Program-made: the position numbers and the translations under genes
The notes under the pieces: generated by a model
What the model saw: only the letters and a program-made list of their open reading frames with translations
What the model was told of the DNA's origin: nothing
The model's database searches: none
Source of the DNA: Trichosphaerium sp. ATCC 40318
Taxonomy: Eukaryota > Discosea > Flabellinia > Trichosidae
Assembly (NCBI GenBank): GCA_038496445.1
Contig: JALMLS010000021.1
Span: 1-52,998 of the forward strand
Reading direction: 5' to 3'
Length of the DNA stretch: 52,998 bases
Shown here: positions 12,966-23,466 of the stretch, piece after piece
Layout: every line of letters begins with the position of its first letter
How positions within the stretch are numbered: position 1 is the stretch's first letter

Positions 12966-14168
12966 TTATTGTCTGCACTGTGCTAGCACCTTGATGCCGT
13001 TGTTTGATTTACAATACGATAGATTAATAGATTGGGAACCCATCAATGCCTCTATAGCCTCGTCTGTAATCGATTTACAATAAGATAGATCAATAAAGTG
13101 GGCACCCACAAGCGCCTTTATGCCCGCATCTGTAATGGCTTGGCAATTGGACAGATCAATTCTGTGTACTCCTGTCAATGCCTTGACACCTTCATCTGTT
13201 ATAGATTGGCAATTAGATAGCTTGATAGTGTGTGCTCCAGCCAACGCCTTCACAGCTTTATCGGTTACCGTTGTAGATGATAAAGTGATATTGTGAACAC
13301 CTGCCAAAGCCATTACACCCTCATCAGTCATTGATTTACAATTACGCAGTTTGATAGTGTGTACACCTCTCAATGCCTTCAAACCCTCATCTGTTACTAG
13401 TGTGAATGATAAATTAATAGCGTGTGCACCTGCCAACGCCTTGATACCTTTGTCTGTTATTGATTGGCAATTAGATAGATCAATATTGTGTACACCAGCC
13501 AAAGCCTTGACACCCTCATCAGTTATTAATTTACAATTACGCAGTTTGATAGTGTGTACACCTCTCAATGCCTTCAAACCCTCATCTGTTACTAGTGTGA
13601 ATGATAAATTAATAGCGTGTGCACCTGCCAACGCCTTGATACCTTCATCTGATATTGTATGACAATTCCTTAGCTTGATAGTGTGTACACCTGTCATTGC
13701 CTTTACGCCTTCATCTGTAATTGATTTCCAATAAGATAGATCAATAGTGTGTACTCCTGCCAATGCCTTGATACTCTCATCTGTCAATGTTTGGCAATTA
13801 GATAGGTTGATATTGTGTACTCCAGCCAACGCCTTGATACCTTCGTCTGTTATTGATTTGCATCCCATTAGGTTGATAGTGTGTACTCCAGCAAGTAATT
13901 GCAGATGACAATTCATCACATCACTGAATTCGTACAAAGAAAGGGCGGTATTCTTCAGTAAAGGACTTCCTGAAAGGGTTTTCACTTCGGATTCTGTTTT
14001 AACAACTATTTCATTGTATCCGACATGGTTGTGGACGATATCTCGTAATAAGCGGCATGTTTGGGCTGATCGGAGAGTAAATGTCCCTTGTTTGAGAATA
14101 TGAGCTATTACTTCAACTGGAAGTGCTACAAGCTCAGTTTTCGTCGTTTTTGTGTGTTGTTCAGCCAT
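12966..14168 (-). CDS. F-box / leucine-rich repeat protein, intronless
   Basis: This single uninterrupted 400-residue frame begins with an F-box-like segment (LPVEVIAHIL to about residue 45, with a CRLLRDIV end). About twelve to thirteen LRRs of 22-24 residues follow, with the pattern IDLSYCKSITDEGIKAL. This is the cysteine-containing or GALA-like LRR type of SCF substrate receptors. The family role is to dock on Skp1 and present targets to a cullin ubiquitin ligase. The absence of introns is unusual here, where almost all other genes are split. Two LRR blocks are nearly identical at DNA level (about 13336-13460 and 13531-13655), showing recent internal duplication. The target is unknown. Confidence 0.85.
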   Translation of the reverse strand: MAEQHTKTTKTELVALPVEVIAHILKQGTFTLRSAQTCRLLRDIVHNHVGYNEIVVKTESEVKTLSGSPLLKNTALSLYEFSDVMNCHLQLLAGVHTINLMGCKSITDEGIKALAGVHNINLSNCQTLTDESIKALAGVHTIDLSYWKSITDEGVKAMTGVHTIKLRNCHTISDEGIKALAGAHAINLSFTLVTDEGLKALRGVHTIKLRNCKLITDEGVKALAGVHNIDLSNCQSITDKGIKALAGAHAINLSFTLVTDEGLKALRGVHTIKLRNCKSMTDEGVMALAGVHNITLSSTTVTDKAVKALAGAHTIKLSNCQSITDEGVKALTGVHRIDLSNCQAITDAGIKALVGAHFIDLSYCKSITDEAIEALMGSQSINLSYCKSNNGIKVLAQCRQ

Positions 14169-14444
14169 TTCGTTAAAGATATTGCGTACAGAACCGTAGA
14201 GAGAGTTTGCTACTGCTATGAATGGTTGTAGACTATTCAGTTGTAGCCAGACAAATTAACCTTTGAAATCTGACGAAATTCGTATTAAGTTTACTTCAGT
14301 GCACTTAAGTTGTGAAACAAGTGTCACACTTTCTGCGATTTTCAAGTGTATTCATACAACGACAGGGAAGCTCTTGGAAAGATTGTATTAAGCCCAGACT
14401 GGTATCTACAATGACAGAGAAAATGGAAGGTTAAAGTCATCTGT
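14169..14444. other. intergenic, no feature seen
   Basis: This spacer lies between the start of the F-box gene and the left target duplication of the transposon. I see no open frame or repeat worth naming. Confidence 0.5.
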
Positions 14445-14452
14445 TATGGGAT
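14445..14452. repeat. left 8-bp target-site duplication TATGGGAT
   Basis: TATGGGAT directly precedes the left terminus TAGTGATGTTAAA and is repeated exactly at 16618-16625 after the right terminus. Confidence 0.85.
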
Positions 14453-14908
14453 TAGTGATGTTAAACGACTGAAGTCAAGTCGAGTCGAGTCGACTGACTC
14501 GCCAAGTCTACTCAAAATTTTTGGTATCGGCTGACTTGGCGACTTGGAAATGCCTCAATTTCAGAAAAAATTAAGAAAAATACAGCACCTAAGCACTTTG
14601 GTGGCATCACATTGGTGTGTCACGTTACCGCTTGCTCTATGTTGGTGCTGTGGCGCTTGTAGCGTATTCTCACAAAAAACTCATTTTTGTTTTCAAATAG
14701 AATTTTGAAAAGCTCAAAGGCAGTACCCTTTGAAGTTCAAGTCGCCAAGTCAGTCGTAAGTCGATTTTTTTGGGCGATGAGTATCCCTCATAAAGGGTGA
14801 GTCGCACTCAGATCTATTTTTAACCCTGACAGAAGCTAATTCAACCTGACTCACCATGCACAATCAACCACAATGAGCCCCAAAGTCAGTGTTGTCAAGT
14901 GTTGTAGA

Positions 14909-15447
14909 TTGAAAGTGTGAAAATAAACTAATACATCTGGTGACTCATGACTCAACGTTGATTTTAACCCCGACTCGGGCATGTGACTGAACTAGAGTTG
15001 ACTCACCCACAGTACACCTAACACTGTATGAGTACAACCGGTGCACTGAGTCGCACTGGACACATGTTTTAACCCTGTAATTTGAAAGTGTGAAAATAAA
15101 CTAAAACATCTGGTGACTCATGACTCAACACATGTTTTAACCCCGACTCAACACATGTTTTTACCCCGAATCAGGCGTGTGACTGAACTAGAGTTGACTC
15201 ACCACAGTGAACCTAGTGCTGTATGAGTACCATCGGTGCACTGAGTCGTACTGGACACATGTTTTAACCCTGTAATTTGAAAGTGTGAAAATAAACTAAA
15301 ACATGTGTTGACTCATGACTCGACATTGATTTTAACCCTGACTTGGGCATATGACTGAACTAGAGTTGACTCACCACAGTGAACCCAACACTTTATGAGT
15401 ATAACCGGTGCACTGAGTCGCACTGGACACAAGTTTTAACCCCATAA
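14909..15447. repeat. three tandem ~165-205 bp units inside the transposon
   Basis: Three successive copies begin with TTGAAAGTGTGAAAATAAAC (near 14909, 15072 and 15277). They continue through a shared GACTGAACTAGAGTTGACTC block and end near GCACTGGACACATGTTTTAA. The middle copy carries an extra duplicated piece around ACTCAACACATG. Confidence 0.8.
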
Positions 15448-15901
15448 CAAAGTCGAGTGAACAAAAAGGTACTTTCGCTTGTGACTCGCAAAAAAATGGG
15501 AAGGTGGGCCTTACAGTGGCCATTCTGCGCCTTCTTATAACCTCGAGAGTTGCTGAGTCGACGTTCTGTGCGAGTGACCTCCGGTCGGGGTTAAAATTGC
15601 TCCTGAGTCCTACTCACACGCTCAATAGTGACTTGACGCTCGGATCACGCTGTTGACTCGACACATTCAAAAAAAAAAAATTGATATTCACCACAAAACA
15701 CGTGATTTACAATTCTTTGTTCTGTTTACTTACTATGTGTTTTTAGCGCGGTTGTTGTAAAAAAACACATGCTTTTATTAATGACAACTCGGGCATGTGA
15801 CTCAAGTTTTGTCATACAGGGATGGTGATAATATGACTTGAGGGTTCTGTCGGGGCTAAAAAGGTGCTCGAGTCGTGAGTGGTTTTTTTTTGTTCATTTA
15901 A

Positions 15902-16470
15902 CATTATGACTCCATGTCTGCCGGGGGTAAAAGTGGTGCCGAGTCAGACTCAACTATTTGAGTTGTAGCTGACTAAGGTTAAAGAGCGGGATCTCGTCAC
16001 AAAGGAGGTGTTTTTTTTTATAACACGTGACTAGTGTACATTTTACACTTGTGTCAGTCTTCACTATGACTAGGGCTTGGTGTCGAGTCATGAGTCAGTA
16101 CGCTTATTACTCCATGTATGTCAGGGGTAAAACCATGCTCAAGTCCTGAGTCAGTATGCACTATGACTCGGGTAAAAATGGTGCCGAGTCGTACTCAACT
16201 GTTCAAGGGGGTAAAAATGGTGCCGACTATTTGAGTTGTAACTGACTAAGGTTAAGAGTGGGATCAAGTCACAAAGGAGGTTTTTTGTTAACATGAGTGT
16301 ACACTTAACACTTTGGGACACTTGCGTCAGGTAAAAACATGCTCAAGTCACGAGTCAGTACGCGTTATGACTCCATGTCTGTTGGGGTAAAAATGGTGCT
16401 GAGTCGTACTCAGCAATTTGAGTTGGAACAGTGATAAGGTTAAAGAACAGGATAAAGTTGCAAGTGGGTT
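15902..16470. repeat. second repeat set of the transposon (right half)
   Basis: Three degenerate copies share ATGACTCCATGT, GGGGTAAAA.TGGTGC.GAGTC, then AAGGTTAA and a CACAAAGGAGG-like end. Their GGGGTAAAA/GAGTC motifs are the reverse complement of the TTTTAACCCC/GACTC motifs of the left half, so the whole element is a loose inverted structure. Confidence 0.6.
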
Positions 16471-16617
16471 TTTATTAGGTGTACTTTTCACATGGTGACT
16501 AATGTGTGTCAGGGGTAAAAATGGGTGTTAGTCGTTACTCAACAATATTTACAATGGTACTATTTTTTTTGGGCGACTGAGTCGAGTCAGTCGAAAGTCG
16601 ACTCTTTAACACCACTA

Positions 16618-16625
16618 TATGGGAT
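16618..16625. repeat. right 8-bp target-site duplication TATGGGAT
   Basis: This is an exact copy of 14445-14452, immediately outside the right terminus. Confidence 0.85.
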
Positions 16626-16727
16626 GCTTTGTTGGCAGTGTAAAGTAAAAAAAAAGAGTGGACCTATTCAAATAAAACCCTTGCACGAAAGTGATTATGT
16701 ACACAGTTTTTTTATTTTTGAGTATAT

Positions 16728-17496
16728 TTACAAGATACGACACTTTTTATATTTCTTGCTCTTTTTTTTCTTTGAAAGTAAAACGCTCATCGCTATGCCT
16801 TTAAAAATATCTTCTACACTGTTAAAGTCATTTTTTGCTGAACATTCCATGTGTGCTACTGCGCCCAGCTTTTTAGCAACTGATTGTGCTTCTTGTGTAG
16901 ATACTCCATCAGGCGTAATATGTTTCAAGTCTGACTTTGTTCCTACTAAGATAAAAGGAACATCAGGAGCATGATGTGTAATTTCTGGAATCCATTTTGT
17001 TTTAACATTTGATAATGACTTCTTATTATCACACGAATAACAAACTAGGAAAATCCCAGCATCGGCATATGAAAGTGGTCTTAGTTTATCATATTTTTCT
17101 TGCCTAAAAAACACTGGTTAGCTCAACAATCATTGAACAACAATGTTTTTTTTTTTTGGTGCAGAATTTAAAACATGTCACATACCCCGTTGTATCCCAA
17201 AGTGTCAAAGTTATTTTCTTTCCAGTCGATGTTTCAAAAGTACATGCAAAATTATCACTAAAGAAAATATAAGTAATTGCTTCATGCTTCATAACACGTG
17301 GTCAAAAGGATGAGTAAAAGTGAAGCACTTACAATACTGTCTCTGTGGCTTCAAGGTAATTTCCATTTGTGTATGTTTGTAGCAAAGCCCTTCAAAAAGA
17401 AGTGAGAAAAAGCGCCTGTCGCTAGTACTTTGGATCTTACCTTTTCCCTACAGCTCTGTCTCCAACTACAACTACTTTAGCTTCTATTGCTGTCAT
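16728..17496 (-). CDS. atypical Rho-family small GTPase, 4 exons
   Basis: The spliced product is about 190 residues. It starts MTAIEAKVVVVGDRAVGK, has switch I with TVFDN, switch II WDTTGQEKYDKLRPLSY, the Rho-type TKSD base motif (VGTKSDLK), ECSAK, a Lys-rich tail and a CAAX end, CRIL, for prenylation. Rho GTPases switch between GDP and GTP forms at membranes to steer actin. Two P-loop positions differ from the family: GDGAVGKT is GDRAVGKR here. The first Arg matches the G12 position, whose substitution blocks GTP hydrolysis. The second replaces the Thr/Ser that binds magnesium and is formed across intron 1 (AG|G). The Ala of DTAGQ is Thr. The leaving group Leu suggests geranylgeranylation. 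Its end lies about 100 bases from the transposon. Confidence 0.88.
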
Positions 17497-18412
17497 GTTA
17501 TTCTTGTTGGTGTTTGTTTATTTTGATTTCTTTTTTGTATTGCTTTTTATCTTAACGCTTTCAGTTTCGCAAACACAAAACCGAAACGGTTCGAATTGGC
17601 TTCAGTGAAAAACCCCAAAATACTCCTTGAAACCCGACTTGTATTACCAGCATGACAAAATATGATGAGGTAACCTATGCTGCCAAGAGCACTTTAATAT
17701 TATTTTAGAACGAATAAATTTGGTACAAAGGTGTCCAAAAAGTTCGAACAAGTTCGAAAAAAACAGTTCGAAAAAATTACAGACTACCTAACAGGCGGTT
17801 CACTTTCTACCAGGACCCGCTTGAGGACTCGCTCCAGTTCGCAAGAACCCTGTATTGATTCACAAATTGTTAGCTGTGTACAAGAACAATTTCTGAATTT
17901 AGGCTTATTCTAGAAAACACGTGATTTTTGCAGTTCGAACGACGAGTACGAAAACTGTTCGAAAAATTCAGACAGCATTCGTTTTCACCCTCTAGTTGTC
18001 AATCATTGTTTTGACCAAAAAGAAAAAGATTGGAGTTTTTTTTGAAAACCATCGCAAGCACATAAACACGTGATCAATGAAACAAGCACCAGGACGGTTC
18101 TGTTGTACTCATCAGTCATTTAATAGTTATTTTCACTGATAAACATAAGTCAGATCCTCAGGCGTGTCATTTCTGTTAAAGAAATTGGTTAAATTAAGTC
18201 AGAGGTACACTAAGTGTACCTCTGACCACCATAATTAGCGGGTTTATAGCTGTTAACGTATATATCTGGTATGTACATCAAATAAGCTACAATTGCGAGC
18301 GAATTCATTGTAATAATTTAGTAATGTTCTCTAGGCGTACTGCACAGTGTGAAAAAGCCCAAAAACGCATTGTTGTAGTAAATGGTGTAATTTCCATTGA
18401 AACTAGTAAACA
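17497..18412. other. spacer with TTCGAA clusters and a palindrome
   Basis: No gene is supported in this stretch. It contains groups of TTCGAA-type motifs at about 17735-17780 and 17932-17965, and a perfect 14-bp inverted repeat at 18198-18226. Several CACGTG hexamers occur (near 17918 and 18067). It lies between two divergent genes and may hold both promoters. Confidence 0.5.
18198..18226. repeat. perfect 14-bp inverted repeat with 1-nt centre
   Basis: GTCAGAGGTACACT is followed by one A and then its exact complement AGTGTACCTCTGAC. The loop is too short for an RNA hairpin, so a dimeric protein-binding site or an insertion footprint is more plausible. It sits about 190 bases upstream of the next start codon. 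Confidence 0.7.
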
Positions 18413-21400
18413 ATGTTCAACGACACAGCGAAGCACTTCTACGGAAGTACTACTGCGTATACGCTTATTTGGTTCATTTTGCTCTTTGGAAGGCTTCAAT
18501 GTCAAGAAAATGACCCCGCAGGTGGTTTTACCGCGTATGATAACTCTTTTGCGCATTTATCCGCTTGTAGTAGTTTACTTTCACAGAAACTTACTGTTGG
18601 GTACATACGATTTCACCTAACAACTCTCTCAATGCGTACAACACAAATTACTGACTTTTTTTTCTTCGGTGTTACAGGTTTTTCAATGATTCGGATTCTC
18701 ATTCTTCTGTTTCTCTCACGTGTAATGCAACCGCACCAATACGTGATATAGCAGTATATGGATCACAAGTATTTATGATCCAAGATTCACGTGATATAGC
18801 TGTATACACGTTCAACACTACGCACGTGTCTAAAACAGCTACTTTGTTTATTTACCCAGTATGTTGTTTTTTTCTTATTTCTTTCCGTTCCGCTTTCTGT
18901 ACTACGAAAAAAGTGGTATTTGTGTAGTACTACGTTATGTTATCAGTCTTTTTGGACACTACGTATTGATTGTTCTTTTTAAAGGTGCATGGCCAGTTAA
19001 GAAATAAAATTGCTGCAAAGTACTCTACACTTGTCGTAAGCACTGAGAATGAAATGATTGTTTATAATACTACAGACTTAACTGCTATGCCATTAAGAAA
19101 CGTTTTTATGAAAACTTCACAGTTTGTAAAAACAGAACCTATCATATGGCACATAGGACTCGATGGTAAAAGAATAATGGTACTTCCAAGTTCTGGAAAA
19201 AAAACAAAAAAAGAAATTATTAGCCAAGCAAGTTTCCTCTGTACCAAATGACATAACAGAGACAGACATCGGCAGTTTTTTATCGCATTGCCAAAGGTTT
19301 GATTCTCATCTTTTCTCAGAATGGGATCTAATCAAGATCTTTTGAAGCGAAGGAACAAAGAGTCCTCAAAACTACTTCTTTTCTTATTAGTTGTCTTCAA
19401 TCATAACTTACTCTATTTGCAGGCTGTATGGCCCGATGGTGTTTTAACATCGTTGGTATTTAATGATACATTAACAGTTAGTGTTATTGGGGAAGAAGAA
19501 GGTAGAATCCTAGATTGTATCGTTGATAAACCTTATCAAGTAAGGTGGTTTACAAAACGTGAAGGTGCAGTGTATCTAGAACAATTGTATATTGGGTTTG
19601 ATTTAGCAGTGCAAGGTGAACATGGCGGTTATGTTTTAGGTAATTGTGGTAGCAATAAAACACGCAAGTGTTTGTATGTCTTAACAAAGGATAAAAATGG
19701 GTTTGTGTACTTAAAGAAGGTATTTGTTATGTACTTGTTTTTTTTTAATTTCTTTGTTAGATAGACAATGGAACAGTTCGTATTGTTGCTCCAACTGTTT
19801 ATTATGATAGTATAGAGGTTATTTACAGGAAAAAATTTTTGAGGATTTTTCACGCCAAAGATGGGTTACATGTTTATACAGAAAATAATTTTAGTGTTGT
19901 TCAAAATCACCTTTGGAAAGTGCCTGTGCCAAAAGGACATCAACACACACCTCTAAATCTTATTCCGTGTAATCCTGGTACTTATAAAGATACAACAGAT
20001 ATTGGACCATGTATTTTATGCCCTTATGGAACTCATCAGCCTAACCATGGTACAACAAACAAATCTTTTCTTTTTTGGATTTTAAACTTACCTTCGTTAG
20101 GTTCTGAGTCATGTATACCCTGTAAATATCCTGATGAATGTAGAGGGGGAGCAAGAATACCATCAAAGCTCTCCAAGGGCAACCCATCGTCGTTTTATCC
20201 TTTCAAACCAACGTTTCAAGCATCTTCCCAACAGCAATTTCTGAGGATTATTGGACACCCAGATTCTGTTGTGTTCTTCTCATTAACAATCACTCTCGTA
20301 ATTGCTTTGCTTGCTATTGGTATTACTTCATCTATACTAATTTTATGCGGTTGCGAAAACTTTTTTGCTGTAAGACTATTATGTGCTATTGATATATCAA
20401 AGCAACTCGTTCTTCATACCTCACCTGTTTGGAAAGGTGATATTTTTGGCGGATTGGTTACTCTTGCCATAGTAGGCATGTGCTTGCTTGCTATTAGTGC
20501 TGAGACACACATTTATTATACATACAAAGCAACGCCTTTTGATATGAATAGTACAATTCACAAAGGAGTAAATGCAAAAAGATCAAGAACACTTAGAAAC
20601 CCTCAAGCGGGATTTATTGATGATACAACAATGGAACACTATGAAAACCTACAACAGTAAGAGTGTTGTTTGATAAATACTAAATTCTACATCATGGCTT
20701 ATTCCTCTATTTTAGAACAACACTATTTTTAAATATCACGTGGTACGTTTAATTCCAACAATCTTTCTCATCTCTTGCCTTCTAGGAGTGACTTGTTTAT
20801 TTTTGTTCCTGGTTGCGCTATTCAAGTGTTTAGTACTGATGACTTACTCAATGTCAAAACGTATTCACTTAACAACACACAAAGGTATTACCAAATTCTA
20901 TTGTTTATCCTATTTTTAGTTTTAACTACTTTGTTAGTGTAGTTATCGAAGCAAAACTTCAAACGTCCTATGTAATTCAGTTGATAGCATGTCCAGCATC
21001 ATATAATGCAATTTCACTTAGAGCGTATACAAACTTGACTCACCGTACTTGTTTTTTTTGACCAGATTTGTTTTTGGTTCTAATAATGGGTTTTCTTAGC
21101 AACATCTGTCGAAGTACATATGCCTTCAAAAGGCCAATACCTTCCTTACCAAGATCACTCTATTGATATTATAACGACAGCAGTAATTAGAAATACACAA
21201 GGATATACTGCATCACGTGTAGATGGTGAGCATGAAAACTTTAAAAGAAATTTTGATGTTTTTTACTAGTTTTGATTGACGTTCTCGTAGAGTATTTAGG
21301 ATTGATTGCAAAGCGTTTTAAGTCACAAGGAAAGAGAATGGAATGTTGCAACGATACAGAAATTTATGCTTTTAACAATAATATAATGGAGTCTCAGTAA

Positions 21401-21657
21401 GTTTTTGTTTGTGATGTTTTTTTCTCTTCTTTCTCTTGTTCTTAACTCTTGTTGTTAGTTTGACAATTAATATTGTTGGTAACAGCGCTCTTTATGATGA
21501 ACAAGATAGTGTATACTTTACACGTGTTGGACTATTATCAGCTATACTTGTCATATTTACTGTTGTATTCAACACAGGCATAGTATTGAACATGGTAGAG
21601 AAGAAAATTAAGTTTCTTACTTGCCAGTGTATAAAAAACAAAAGAAAACAGGTATAG
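18413..21657 (+). CDS. large multipass membrane protein with propeller-like ectodomain and Cys-rich GCC2/GCC3-type motif
   Basis: The start ATG at 18413 is followed by a likely signal peptide (TLIWFILLFGRLQC). Exons then encode short beta-strand repeats such as DIAVYGSQVFMI and later DLFIFVPGCAIQVFS, resembling propeller blades, with many N-x-S/T sites. At about 19970-20140 come CNPGTYKDTTDIGPCILC and CIPCKYPDEC, typical of GCC2/GCC3 or TNFR-like extracellular motifs. Strong membrane helices follow at about 20265-20345 and 20440-20505, and another near the C-terminus at about 21520-21600 before a Lys-rich tail ending KNKRKQV. The intron GTAAGAG...TTTTAG after 20652 keeps the frame into the next blade, so I treat it as one gene. 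Function is unknown; a cell-surface receptor or sensor is a reasonable inference. Some exon joins are unresolved. Confidence 0.65.
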
Positions 21658-21917
21658 GAGAACATGTACGTTCAAGAGATATTTCTCATTTGCAACATAG
21701 TATGAACAAGTGAATTGATTGATGAAAAATCTAAGCTAACTGGCCAGTCATCCTTAAACATGCAATGACTGCTAGACTGTAGGTTTTTGAGGTATTATGC
21801 TCACTACGCTATATGTTGGTATAGCCTATGTTTTATTACATGGTCCTTGAACACACGAAATAAACAACTTTAAAACAATATTAGTGGTTTTTTTTTACAG
21901 TCCGTATTTGAAGAGTC

Positions 21918-22289
21918 TTAAAATGTCAACCAACCTTCCATGAATGCCTCACTCAATAAAGTGCATAGTTCTTGAATATCAGATATCAAACAGGCTTTAA
22001 TGATACGAAATCTTGTTCGTGCTAGCAAGTCATTGTTCCTAAACCAAGTTGGTATTGCTTTGATGAATTGATTACGTGCTCGCACAGTTTTTTCTCCACT
22101 ATGTTCTATGAATTTCATGACCTCTTCAGGTTTGATTGGTGTGTTCCACGATGCATTATAGTTCGGATTGGTTGTTTGGAATTGTGCAACAAGTTGTTTC
22201 CGCTTTTCTTCACATGGTAAAACACGTGATTCCAAATGTTTTTTTTTTTTACAAAACCGTACATAGACTTGTTTTGTAGGTGAGCACAC
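21918..22289 (-). CDS. small hypothetical protein
   Basis: An open frame of 123 codons begins MCSPTKQVY. The early A-rich part (about 22205-22265) contains CACGTG and looks like a short GTACG...AAG intron, so the mature protein is probably about 100 residues. The remaining part is hydrophilic and helical, with KPEEVMKFIEHSGEKTV and PTWFRNNDLLARTRFRI. I do not recognise the family. Composition and codon choice look coding, unlike the flanks. Confidence 0.5.
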   Translation of the reverse strand: MCSPTKQVYVRFCKKKKHLESRVLPCEEKRKQLVAQFQTTNPNYNASWNTPIKPEEVMKFIEHSGEKTVRARNQFIKAIPTWFRNNDLLARTRFRIIKACLISDIQELCTLLSEAFMEGWLTF

Positions 22290-23466
22290 TGTTAGATTGA
22301 ATGCGTGGCACTGCGTTTTGGAGTCGTAGCCATCCCCAGAAGCTCTTTAGGATCCAAACCGTTTTTTGGAGTTTAACTCCAGGTTTTTTTGTGGACGTTA
22401 GATCAGACCTGTGCCAATCAATCAGCGGAGACGATCTTGGGAGGAGAGGAACACATCTGTCCCTGACAGATAGCTCTAGCGCAGAGCGAGCGTGTGTGGT
22501 TTATTTACAAAAAATACACGGTCGCGAAATGTAAAATACAGTTTTCGAAAATAAATTTAGTTTTGAGAAAAGTTCTCCAAATTATTAAGGGTGCGGTGGG
22601 AGGGTGATTTCTGCTTGCTATCCTGAGTTGGTCTTGTTGGTCACAATTTGATAGTCAAGTTCGTTCTGACCAAACGTCTGAAATGTCTTTCATGTTCAGT
22701 CATTTAGGCATTTCCTGGTGCTCAAGCTCCACAGATGACGTCTCAGCCTACGATTGCGACCTGTAGAGACAGATTTCGGCGTGTATCCGTACCATGGAGC
22801 ATGAAACGGACGGAAAACCATCATCCCAGATCTTTGCGTTGTTATTAGGAAGAACCGCAAAAAGGTGCATCATCTCTTCCCTGCGAGTTGCTCATTGTAT
22901 GATAGCGAATACGTAACATCTAAAAGCAGCAGGTGAAACCAGCATAGATAGAAAAACAAAATAAAGCGAATAATCTCCACGTGGAATAAACAACAACATG
23001 TTTTTACAACCGAAAAGATACGACAGCACAACATTCTTTTATTTTGGCGTACGGTTCTCGTTATAATGATAATTCTGTCTGGTTACAATAACGACATTAT
23101 GAATATCCTTTGTGCTTGCTATCGGGGTAAAAAATAGCCCGCAAAAGAGTATTCGCCACTTTCAAGCAACAAAGTTGAGCGAGGGTATTCGCTACTATTT
23201 GGTGAAAACCCGTGTTTAGATGATGGTACCTGGCCTGTTTTGTCACCAGGTTGTAACTCCGATTACTTAAATAAATGAAGGTCTCCAAGTGGTTAAAAAA
23301 ACTATTGTACAGGCAATCGCGTTCTTGTAGCGAATCAGATAATAAAAAAAACCACAAAACCAGAACCGCAACACAAATTACAATAACACTTCACTGAAAA
23401 ATCTCATGTATCAAGTAACACCGACTTAATACTGCTTTGTGATAACCTCAAGAGTGACAACACGTC
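22290..23466. other. long spacer with GC-richer patch
   Basis: No gene is supported. At about 22300-22500 the DNA is less AT-rich than its surroundings and contains small perfect inverted repeats (GGAGTT-T-AACTCC near 22358 and CTGTC-CCT-GACAG near 22459). It might be an uncharacterised structured RNA or an old insertion. The rest (22560-23460) has only short frames. Confidence 0.4.

Larger units (their letters stand above)
14453..16617. mobile_element. non-autonomous hAT-like DNA transposon, 2165 bp
   Basis: The termini are inverted: the left end reads TAGTGATGTTAAA and the right end, on the other strand, TAGTGGTGTTAAA (12 of 13 identical). They are followed on both sides by clusters of GTCGA/GACTC. 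An exact 8-bp duplication, TATGGGAT, flanks the element. An 8-bp duplication and ends of the form YARNG are the known signature of hAT elements. No frame resembling a transposase is present, so it must be moved in trans. The interior consists of degenerate repeats rich in GAGTC and GGGTTAAAA: tandem copies on the left half, and related motifs in opposite orientation on the right half. Such subterminal motifs are where hAT transposases usually bind. It is probably fairly young because the duplication is perfect. Confidence 0.85.

Noticed and set aside
13351-13662. Plus-strand frame opposite the F-box/LRR gene
   Set aside because: It is antisense of the LRR repeats, with no start context or splice support.
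17582-17600. GGTTCGAATT resembling a tRNA B box
   Set aside because: No A box or cloverleaf could be drawn around it. It belongs to a TTCGAA-rich spacer.
22602-22870. Minus-strand coding-like stretch (IWDDGFPSVSC)
   Set aside because: The frame is short with stops on both sides, the possible GTACGG...CTACAG intron leads nowhere, and no family is recognised.
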